64,000 nt of DNA from Saccharopolyspora indica (lineage in GTDB: Bacteria; Actinomycetota; Actinomycetes; Mycobacteriales; Pseudonocardiaceae), in assembly GCF_027853965.1 (NCBI RefSeq), contig NZ_JAQGLB010000011.1, forward strand, positions 124,001-188,000. Reading direction: 5' to 3'. Below, in pieces: positions 52,301 to 62,300 of this stretch. How positions within the stretch are numbered: position 1 is the stretch's first letter; every line of letters begins with the position of its first letter. A model generated the notes under the pieces. The model saw only the letters and a program-made list of their open reading frames with translations. It made no database searches and had not been told where the DNA came from. The position numbers and the translations under genes were made by a program.

Positions 52301-53414
52301 GGCGGCCGTTGTCATTGCCGAGCGCGTCCAGGACCAGGCGCAGTGCGCGGTAGAGGTCGTCGTGGGCGGTGCCTCGACGGCGGCGGGCGTGAGCGCGGAG
52401 TTTCGCGGTGGAGAAATAGGTGGCGTAGCGTTTGCGGGCCAGCTCGTCGGCCTCGCGGGTTTCGCGGCTCGCCTTGGGATCGATCCGGGGATGCAGTAGC
52501 TGGCGATCCTCGACGACGAACACGAAAAGTAATCGGTAGACCAGTCGCAGCAGTGCTCGGTGCAGGGCTTGCGGGTCGACCTTCTCGCGGAGTGCGGTGT
52601 TGGCCGGGTGGCGCAGGAAACCGGTACCGAGCGCCTTGATCGCTTCCTCGACGCCGTCGCGGAGCTGGTCGAGCGCGCGAGTGCCGGAGCTGATGGCATC
52701 CAGCCGCCAGCGCTCCAGCCAGCACGTCGCCGGTCCCGCACCGTCGGCGACCTCGAAGCGGGACACGTGCAGCAGCCGGTAGAGCAGCACGAACTCGCTG
52801 AACAGTTCGCCATCGAAGATCGCTTCCAGATCGAACTCGACGTAGGCGGCGGTGGCGAGTGCGTTCGAGTCGCGCAGCAGGCGCAGTTGGCGACCGTTGG
52901 TGACCACACCCCACAGGTGGGCATCGGTGCGGTTGAGCATCTCCTGCACCAGCGATTGTGGTGGAACCGCACCTCCGCCGCGTCTGTCCAGTGTGGAGTT
53001 CCACGGTGTGAGGTGGATGGGGACGTGGTTCCAGCGGTGGCTGATCGAAAAGGCTTTAGTGCCGTCGTCGGAGGTGAATCCGTTGGGCCCGGCCGAAGTG
53101 AGTGCGCCGAAGCCGAGTTCGGTGAACAACGGCTTGAGCCACTGGCTGATGGCCAGGCCCTGTGGGTCGGCCGGGACTTCGGCTTGCGGTACCGAGGGCA
53201 GCTTCTCGCGCAGTTCTGACCATACCGATCGCAGGTAGTCCCAGTGACGTTCGGCCTCATCACGAATCGAACGGGAAACGATGACGCGGTAGTCGGCAGG
53301 CTTGCTGCCCGAGATGTCCTTGCCTTCCGAGATTCGGACCAGCATGTCGGGAGGCAGCAGGCTGCCGATGGTGTGGACGGCGGAGAACACCTGGTTGCGC
53401 GCTATGGAGGACAT
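49305..53414 (-). CDS. PglX/DrmMI-like N6-adenine methyltransferase
   Basis: 1,369 residues, Eco57I-type methylase domain. The long N-terminal helical region is followed by [20 protein letters not shown], motif I [19 protein letters not shown] (about 510), [21 protein letters not shown], and motif IV [18 protein letters not shown] (about 795). The C-terminal 450 residues are the target-recognition region and carry a distinctly lower GC content (line 49,681-49,740 has 26 G+C of 60, against 45 of 60 in 5,461-5,520). Such methylases mark self DNA in BREX (PglX) and class 1 DISARM (DrmMI). No PglZ is present. It overlaps the SNF2 gene at 53,414. Confidence 0.88.
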   Translation of the reverse strand: [1369 protein letters not shown]

Positions 53415-56311
53415 CAGGCGACCCCTCCCGAGGCCGGCAGGTACACGTAGGTGCCGAGGATGTCGGCGGGTTTCTGGGCAGTGACGCGGACACCGCGGAC
53501 GATCTCGCCGGATGCCAGGCGAACGCGTCGGTGGGAGTTCAGCAGTTCCCTGGCGAGTTCCTCACCGAAGGCGTCCAGGTGCGGCTGCACGGACGAGATC
53601 TCGGTGAGAATTCGCGTCATCGTGTTCTTCGCGAAGGCCGGATCGGTGTTCTCATCGGCCTCGACGTCGAGCAACTCGACGGCCTGCTCAGCGGACAACC
53701 AAGTCGCATTGCCCGGCGAACCAGTGAACGCCAGTACGCGAACGTCTTCGGCGACGATCTGCCGCTCGCGACTGCGCGTGGGCAGTGACAGATGGAATCG
53801 GTAGCGCACCAGCAACGCGGTGGTGCGGGTCGATACCGTGCGCGTCCGGATCACACCGCAGCGACGAGCCGGACGTGCCCCGTCGGTCTGCGAGTCCAGA
53901 GCCGAGTTGAGGACGTAACGGGCCAGCGCACTCACCGCCGGGTCGGTACGCACCAGGGCGATCTCGCCGCGGCCGACGGCAGCCGTGTCCCGGAAGGGCA
54001 CGGGCTTGTTCTGCTCGATGACGTCGTTGCCGATCACGGGTGCCAGTGCATCGCGCAAGCCAGCGGGCGTCGATCCGAGGTCCACGCTGAAGCCATCGTC
54101 GAGGTTGTCGTACAGCACCCCCTCCATCGCCTTGAGGCTGCGCCGGACGAAGCTGTGAACCTCCTCGGATCGGCCGAGCGCGTCGCGGATCGCCACGACC
54201 TCCTGCGCGATCTCGTCGATGCGGATCGTGTTCTGCGCGTATCGCGACCGAGAGGTCCGTTCCCGTTCTGCGGCTGACTTCCAGTCCGCCTCGACGTCGG
54301 TGGCAGCGTGCTCGAGGGTGTCCATTTCGAACAGGCCGGCTTGCTCGGGGCTCTTGCTCCGCATCAGAACCCATTCGACGATCGCGTCGGTGACCCTGGA
54401 CGACGAAGCATCCGGGACGGAGACCGAGATCCCCAGGGTCTCCTGGATCTGCCGGTGCTTGTGGATCAGGACATCGAGCACCTTGCCGTCGATACCGTTG
54501 TCCGAACCGTAAAGCGTGATGACCTTGACCTCGTCACGCTTCTGCCCGAACCGGTCGACACGGCCTTCCCGCTGGTCGTGCCGGGTCGGGTTCCACGCGA
54601 GGTCGTAGTGCACCACCGCATCGAAGTGGTGCTGCAGGTTGACGCCTTCCGACAGGCAGTCGGTGGCGATCAGGACCCGGCGCGCAACGAGGTCGTCGCC
54701 GACCTCCTTCGCCAGTTCTTCGATCCGCTGCACGCGCTGCTGCGGAGAGATCGTTCCAGTGACCGATCGGATGACCGTCTTCTTGCCGAGCTTGCCGTCA
54801 AGGTGCTCGGCAACGTACTCCGCAGTCGGGATGTAGCGGCAGAAGACGATGGGGTTGTACCCCTCAGCGAGCAGCGCTTTGAGATGTTTGAGCAGCGCAG
54901 CGAGTTTCTTGTCCGCAGCAGTGCCTTCGAGTCCTTTGGCGCGGTCGGCCAGTGCGCGCAGCCGGGGATCGGTGCTGGTGATCTCGGCGCCGGGAGCGAC
55001 GTCGGCACCCTCGAGGTTGTCGGCGTCGACGGAGTCCCTGGTGGGCGGAGCTCCGATCCGGTCGGCTTCCTCCGCGGTCTCCGCGTTCGCTGCGCCTGAC
55101 CGGGTGTTCAGCGTCTGTGCCGCCGCGCGCGGCGAGGATACGATCGAGCGCAGCAGCGCGATCGCCGACCACCAGGCGATCCGGGATTCCTTCTTGGAAC
55201 CGTCATCGGATGCCCTGACACGCTCACTGGCGTAGCTGATGGCGTCCTGGAGAAGATCCCGGTAAGCCGGGGAAAGCTTGTAGGTCTCGTCTTTGAAGAA
55301 CCGATCGGATGGGAACGATGTGGTCTCCTGCAGGCTGTTGTCCGCCAGCCCGTCCTCAGTGGTGAGGAACTGACGTACGTCGGCACGCTTGCGCTGCACG
55401 AAGTGCCGGGCGAGCAGCTGCCGTCCCTTGTCGGTGTCGAAATCCGCGGTTGCCAGTTCCGGCTGGACGAGGCCGAGGAGTGCGCGGAAGGCGCTTTCCT
55501 TGCCGCTGTGCGGGGTGGCGGTGACCAGCAGCAGGTGCCGCTTCTGGTCGGCAGCGATGCGCTGGAGCAGTTCGTAGCGGAGCTGGTTCTGCGCCGATGA
55601 CTTGTCCTCCGCAGTCACGCAGGTGTGCGCCTCGTCAACGATGACCAGGTCCGGACAGTGCCGGACGAAATCATCCCGGTGTCGGGTCGATTTGATGAAG
55701 TCGGTGGAGACGATCACGTGCGGGTGCGTGTCGAACAGCGACTGCCCCAGTTCCAGCTTCCGCTCCAGCTTGGAGACCGTGGAAGCCAGCACCAGTTCGG
55801 CGTCGATGCCGAACTTCGTGCGCAGCTCCTCCTGCCACTGCTCGGCCAGGGCCGGCGAACACAACACCGCGAGACGCTGCGCGCTTCCCTGTGCGAGCAA
55901 CTCGCTGGCGATCAGGCCTGCTTCGATGGTCTTACCGATACCGACATCGTCGGAGATGAGCATCCGCGCGGTGTGCTGCCGCAGCGCCATCATCAGCGGA
56001 ACCAGCTGGTAGGCGCGCGGCTCGACCGCGATGCCTGCCAGCGATCGGAACGGCCCCGCACCCGATTGGAACCCGATACGCAGCGCGGAACGCAGCAGCC
56101 CGGCAGCTTGCGAGTCCCCGAGGTCATCTGGTGCCGGTGGCTCGAACTCCGCGCCGTGCACGTCTTCCAGGGCCGGGAAGACTGCGGCGATGTCATCGTC
56201 GCTGCCGCCTAGTGGCCGCAGCACCAGCAGGTCCGCTTCACTTTCCGGAAGCACGACCCAGTCCCGGCCCCGGGTGGAGACAAGGGAACCGGGGGTGAAG
56301 GTGGTTGTCAT
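53414..56311 (-). CDS. SNF2-family helicase, DrmD-like
   Basis: 965 residues. N-terminal beta domain, then a Swi2/Snf2 ATPase: YQLVPLMMALRQHTARMLIS, DDVGIGKTIEAGLIASELL (Walker A), LVIVDEAHTCV (DEAH-type box), LLVTATPHSGKESAF, and the C-lobe IVFCRYIPTAEYVAEHL, IATDCLSEGVNLQHHFD and DQREGRVDRFGQKRDEV. The C-terminal region is about 350 residues of unknown fold. The arrangement next to a PglX-like methylase matches class 1 DISARM (drmD with drmMI). It is preceded 33 bases upstream by the kinase-helicase gene. Confidence 0.87.
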   Translation of the reverse strand: MTTTFTPGSLVSTRGRDWVVLPESEADLLVLRPLGGSDDDIAAVFPALEDVHGAEFEPPAPDDLGDSQAAGLLRSALRIGFQSGAGPFRSLAGIAVEPRAYQLVPLMMALRQHTARMLISDDVGIGKTIEAGLIASELLAQGSAQRLAVLCSPALAEQWQEELRTKFGIDAELVLASTVSKLERKLELGQSLFDTHPHVIVSTDFIKSTRHRDDFVRHCPDLVIVDEAHTCVTAEDKSSAQNQLRYELLQRIAADQKRHLLLVTATPHSGKESAFRALLGLVQPELATADFDTDKGRQLLARHFVQRKRADVRQFLTTEDGLADNSLQETTSFPSDRFFKDETYKLSPAYRDLLQDAISYASERVRASDDGSKKESRIAWWSAIALLRSIVSSPRAAAQTLNTRSGAANAETAEEADRIGAPPTRDSVDADNLEGADVAPGAEITSTDPRLRALADRAKGLEGTAADKKLAALLKHLKALLAEGYNPIVFCRYIPTAEYVAEHLDGKLGKKTVIRSVTGTISPQQRVQRIEELAKEVGDDLVARRVLIATDCLSEGVNLQHHFDAVVHYDLAWNPTRHDQREGRVDRFGQKRDEVKVITLYGSDNGIDGKVLDVLIHKHRQIQETLGISVSVPDASSSRVTDAIVEWVLMRSKSPEQAGLFEMDTLEHAATDVEADWKSAAERERTSRSRYAQNTIRIDEIAQEVVAIRDALGRSEEVHSFVRRSLKAMEGVLYDNLDDGFSVDLGSTPAGLRDALAPVIGNDVIEQNKPVPFRDTAAVGRGEIALVRTDPAVSALARYVLNSALDSQTDGARPARRCGVIRTRTVSTRTTALLVRYRFHLSLPTRSRERQIVAEDVRVLAFTGSPGNATWLSAEQAVELLDVEADENTDPAFAKNTMTRILTEISSVQPHLDAFGEELARELLNSHRRVRLASGEIVRGVRVTAQKPADILGTYVYLPASGGVA

Positions 56312-56344
56312 GAGCAGCGTCTCGTTTCCAAACCAGGGCGAGGA

Positions 56345-59300
56345 TCAGTTGAAGGTGCCGGTTCCGAAATAGCTCGGGTACTGCTTGACGATCTCAGACC
56401 AGTTCTCGTTGACGGGAAAGCGAACCACTTCCCAACCGAGGTCGTAGAGCCGGTTTTCGGCTTCTCGGTCGCGCTCGGCCACATTCGGGTAGTTGTGCAC
56501 AGGTCCGTCGATGAACACGGCTACGGATGCGCCCTGGGTCCGATACACGTAGTCGGGCCTGGCCAGCGCGTCGTTGATCAGGGTCTGAGCTTCGTCGGGG
56601 AGCCGGAGTCCATGGCGTTTGAGGAAGTCCATGAACTTCCGTTCCAGATCGGTATCCGACTGTGCGCAGAGACGCTTGTGCTGTTCGGACCTGCTTTCAC
56701 CGCGTCCTGTCTCGACGGTTGTCGCTGAGGCGAAGCGCACTAGAAGGGAGCTGATGAGGTGCCGGTCGAGCAGCCCGTGATCGCGCTGATTGCCGTAGGC
56801 GAGCAGACAGTCGTAGCAGCCCTTGGCACAAGGGCGCTCCGGTTCCGGTCCGCCCAGGTCGTTGCCGTTGTGGTCGAAGTGGCAGATCTCCAGGGCCGCT
56901 CTCGCCGCAGTTGCCAGCGCGTCTTCATCGGCTTGCATCCGGCGAAGTACGCCGGCTCCGCCCTCGGCGGCCTCGGTGAACAAGATCCTGTTTCGCGGTC
57001 CGTCGGCGGGCGGCAGGAGTTCGCTGGTCAGCTCGGAGTCCTCGAGCTCGAAGGCCGCCTCGATGCCACGTTCCAGCGCGTACATGAAGGACAGGGCCGC
57101 TGCTTCTTCCAGCGGTGTGTCGAGCTTGAGCACCATGATGTTGCGCCAGTCCTCGACGAAGGGGATCACGCGCTTCTTCCGGCGCTTCTCATGCCCATCG
57201 GCATCGACCACCGGCATCTGGCCGGAGTCACCGGACGCCTCTGCGGCATCCCGCTCGTTCATCCAGCGGCCGTTGGCCGGGTCAAGCCAGAATCCGTCGG
57301 GCTCGCCTTCTCGGGCTCGCTGACGACCGACGTTGCTGATGCGTACGGTCGCCGAGTCGCCGTAGCTCAGCAGTGCCAGCTGCTGGTCCTGGACGGAGAC
57401 ACTTGCGTCCCGCCGACCGGGGCGGTCGCCATGGTCCTGGAAGCGGTAGGAGGTGACGAGCCGGAAGCCGGCGCGGCGGCGTTCTTCCTCGTCAGAAGAG
57501 ATCCGCTCTCTGCGCTTGGTGAAGACGGTGTGCAGTCGCAGCAGCCCGTGGGTGGCTTCGCGCAGGGGCTCGTTGCAGAACTGGCACTTTGCGGCGGCTT
57601 CTTGCTCGTCGTGGTGGTATCCACATGCCCCGCAGCGAGTTGCATTCGTGGTGTCGACATCACCGGAGGCATCAGAGGGCAGCTGCACGCGGGTGACCTG
57701 GTAGCGGGCTCCCTCGTGGTAGACGAGCGCTCCCGGCCCGAACTCCCGGATTGCCAGGAAGCGTGGCCGCTGAAGGTAGTCACCGTCATTGAGGCGACGG
57801 GTGTCGTTCGGGATGTATGCGGCGAGCGGCAACCGGGGGAAGGAATAGCCGGGCAGGAAGCCTTCGCTGGCGAGGTAGCGGTAGGGGTTGAAGTCGGAGA
57901 GGATCGACTTGCTGTCGGTGCTCTTGTTCCGGAGCAGCCTGATCTGCGTCTCGGCCTCGCGGCGGCGGCTGGTGGCGAAGTTGCGATCGCGTTCGGACAG
58001 GCTGTAGTCCATCATCCGGCGATGCTGCTCGGCCCGGTCGAGCACCGCGGCCTGGAACAAGCGGCGCCAACGGTCGAAGGCACGGTCGAAGTTGTGCGGT
58101 GCGGCGGCCACGACAGCCTCGATCCAGCCGTCTTGCCACCATGTGGTGTCCTCGAACTTCTCGCGAAGTGGTCCGAATACCTCGTTGGCCGCACGGCTGG
58201 CACGCTGCTGGGCCGCTGGGGCGTGGATTCCCGCGGTGATCTGCTCATAGAGCGGAAGTAGCGGAGCGGTAGCCGCATCAGAGTCGATGGCATCGTCGAT
58301 GATCTCGGGGATCGCCTTGCCGAGCTTCAAACCGGTTTCGGCGAGCCAAATCGCCTGGATGTGCGACCGCACCAGATCTTGGTTCGCCAGGTCGAGCCTC
58401 GGTGCGGCCACGCTACCGGCGACCATCCTCTCGGAACGGCGGAAGTAGTACTGGTCGTGGCTGTTCCCGGTAGCGCAGTAGGTCGTCACCAGCGCGGGCT
58501 GGCCGGACCGGCCCGCGCGTCCGCTGCGCTGGGCGTAGTTGGCGGGTGTGGGCGGCACGTTGCGCATCAGTACGGCGTTGAGCTGCGAGATGTCGACGCC
58601 GAGTTCCATTGTGGGCGAGCAGTAGAGGAGCTTGAGCTCTCCCTTGCGGAAGGCGTCTTCGCGGTCCTCGCGTTCCTGGGGGGAGACCTGAGCGGTGTGC
58701 TCTTTGGACGTCATCCCGGCGAGTTCCCGGGCAGTCGTCTGATAGAGCTGCCGGAAGAAGGCGTTGACCTTGGGACCGTCCCCGCTGGCATATGTCCGGC
58801 TCAACGGGTCGTGTGCGCCGGACTTGCCAGAGCCGGCATGCCAGATCAAGGCGTGGGCGGCGATGCGGTAGCCAGTGGTCGTGGGACCGCTCCGCTTGTA
58901 GCGCCTGGCGTACTCCGGTTGTGTCTCGACCTCGACCAGCAAGTTCACCTCGGTGAGCGCCTTCAGCAGATCTGCGATGATCTCCTGCGCCTCGTCAGGG
59001 GTGATCTGGTTCTTGAAGTGCGTGCGGATCAGGTACTTTCCGAACTTTCCGCGGCCGGACAGGAAAAGCCCAGTGCGATCCATACCGGGGCGCGAACCTC
59101 GCGGGTATGCGGTGGCGATCTTCGGCTGGTCGCTGTCGGAGAGCACCCACGGCGAGGTGAGTCGCTCTTCGCTCGCTCGCTTGAGGGTTTCGAACTCCTC
59201 CCGGAACAACTGCACGTCGATGGCGAGTTCACGACGTAGGTAGTCCAGCAACGTGCGGATGATCTCCGCTCGCTGCTGGGGGTCGGCGGTCTGGAGCTTC

Positions 59301-62300
59301 TCGTGCCGCTTGCTCCACAGGGACTCCCGTGCAGCAACCCAGTCGAGGTCCTCGTAGTCCACGTGCAGGAGCCCGGTCTGTTCCAGGTTCGGCATGGTGA
59401 CACGCCATCCACGCTGCAGGTCGATGTAGAGGCGGAAGGCGATGATGTCGCGTAGGGTCTTGGCTGCGTTGCGAACAAACGACGGGCGCACGTCGCCAGC
59501 GCCGTTCCTCGCGTAGTCCGCGATGCTCAAGTCCATGGCATTCGTCACGAGTGAAGGCAACTCCTCGTGCCGGATTCCCTCCTCACCAGCCTCGCACAGA
59601 GCGCGGTAGAGAGCGCCGCGCAGAGTCGTCACCTGCACGAAGTCGTTGAAGTGCCCTGACTGCAGCGCGGCGTCCTGCCGGTTGTCGATGAACGTCAGGA
59701 GTTTTCGTGCTTCTGGGCGGAGTGCCGCTACGCGCTGCAGTGACCGGAGGATCGTGGCTGAGACCAGCGACGTCGCAGAAGAACGACCTTCCTGGTCGAG
59801 GGTGGCGAGCTTGGCGAAGTCCTTGCCCCGGACCTGCTCGTACGTGACACCGCAATGCATGCAGAACCCGAACGGAGCTGGGATGAACGCGGCTTCCAGC
59901 TCACCCGCTCCTTCGTGTCCGAGAGCGTCGACGATGACCGCCCTCGGCAGGCGCTTGCGATGCGAATCGCGAAGGGTCGCGTAGCCATGTTCGTCCTGAT
60001 CGAGCCACGAATCGGGTAATCGCTTGTCGTCAACGGCTCCCTGCACCGTGCTCGGCCACTTGCCGATGTAGAGGTAACCGTCCTCGGCGTTCCCGCCGGA
60101 TGCCGCGGCATCGCGCCGAGGTTCGTAGACGATCGCACCGTCACCGTTCGGCTTTCGCCACACAGTGAGGTACTCCTGGCCGCACTCACGGCAGAACGCG
60201 GTCGGAAGCAAGATCTTCCCGCCCGACCCTGGAAGCACCCGCTGGTAGTCCCGTGTGTGGTGCCTCTTGCCCGGTTCCTCGAGAGTGACATAGACGGTGT
60301 CGCCCTTGGAAAGGAACTGGTGGAGCCGGAAAGCGAACAGCGGACGTCCGGTCACCGAGTTCTCGACCTCGGAACCTGCTTCGAGGGTGCGCCGGATCGC
60401 TTCGGCGCACTCGTCTTCGGACCGGCCGCTGGAATCGGCCAGTTCCTTGGCTGCGTCCTCGATGCGGGCCGGTTTCTGCCGGACTGCACGGCCGGTTTCG
60501 TCGACGGTGAGACCGAAACGCGTCTCGATCCAGCGAGCGAGCGGATCCGCCACGAGTTCGTCGTACGCACGGGGCGGAGCGGACTTGATGCGTGAAACCG
60601 GGACTTCCTCAGGCGTGTCTTCGGTCGCACGTTGCAGGGTCTCGCCAATGACGTTCTCGGGACGGACAGTGGTGCCGAAGATCGTGCTCGCCACGTTTGC
60701 GATCAGATGACGCTGGTCGTCGAAGGTCCCCTCGGTCGACATCGTCGCCGAGGTACCCACGCACTGCATGCCATCGCTGCCGCATGCCTCTTGGACACGG
60801 CGAATCAGAAGTGATACGTCGGCTCCTTGCCGACCGCGGTAGGTGTGGAGCTCGTCGAAGACCAGAAAGTCCAGTCCCTTGGCCATTGTGATCAACGATC
60901 GTCGATCGTCGGGCCGGGTGAGCATCAGCTCCAGCATCACGTAGTTGGTCAGGAGGATGTCGGGCGGGTTCTGCTGGATCTCCTTGCGCCGTTCGTCGCT
61001 CTCCTGTCCCGTGTAACGGGCGTAGGTCACCGGCTCGTTGCCCTTGCCGTAGCCGTGCAACAGGAACTTGTCGAGTTCATTGAGCTGGCTGTTGGCCAGC
61101 GCGTTCATGGGGTAGACGATGATCGCGCGAACCCGCTTGCGCTCGTCCGGGACTCCGCTTCGTCGATCCCGCAAGACTCTGTCGACGATCGGAACGATGT
61201 AGGAAAGCGATTTCCCAGAGCCCGTGCCGGTCGTGAGTACGTAGGATTGACCGGACCGCGCCGCGTCGATCGCGTCGCGCTGATGCTGGTGCAGCACGAT
61301 CTGCTTGCCGTTGCAGATCGTGCTGTCCGCTGCTTTTCCTGTCTGAAAAATGCGGGTGCATTCTTCGTGCAGTACTCCCGCCGTTGCTAGCTCTCCAACG
61401 GTTCCGGCGGAGGCGAAGAACGGGTTGAGCGACAACCACGGGTTGGGCCACTGCTTCTTGGAATCCAGCTCTTTCCGAACGAATTCGGCGATGTTCTCAT
61501 CCCGGATGACCGTGCCGCCTTCGGTGAAATTACGGTACTCCTTGATAAGGTTCTTGTGGATTCCGAAAACATCCATGACCGAACCCGGAGCCTGTGCCGA
61601 AGGCTCGTCTTCGGTTGCTGCTCCTGGAACGAATGGGGCCGGCTGGTGGTGCGGTGTGAACTGTTCCCATCCTGGTACGGTTGTGTCGCCCTCGGCCCAC
61701 GTCAGAAGCTCATCGCGGACCGTCGTTGCATCGATTGGACGATGTGAAGGGCTCTTCTCCAGGAGATTCTCAACAAGCCGGACCATGCCGGCCGGGAGTT
61801 CCGGGCGCTGCGGGGCCAGCGGGGGCACCTCGTCCCGCATGTGCTTCTGTGCGAGTTCGACATGGCTGGCGCTGTAGAACGGAGGAACACCGACCAGGAG
61901 TTCGTAGAGAATGCAGCCCAGTGCGTAAAGGTCGGCTGCCGGGAGTACCTCTGATGATGTGAACTGCTCGGGTGCCATGTAACGCGCAGTGCCGACCGTC
62001 GTGCCTGTGCTGGTGATCTGGTCCGAGTCCGGCGCGTCGATCACGCGTCCCATCCCGAAATCGAGGACCTTGACCAGCCCTCCGCGCAGCAGCATGATGT
62101 TCGACGGTTTGAGGTCGCGGTGGACGATCTTCTCGTTATGTGCGGCGGCCAAGCCGTCGGCGATCTGCGCTCCGATCGAGGCGGCCCAGGGGATGGGGGA
62201 CTGTGCGTGCTGCTCGATCAGGTCTCGTAGCGTGCGACCGTCGAGGTATTCCATTGCTAGATAAGGGAAATCGCCATCGACGCCGCCGTCGATGATGTGC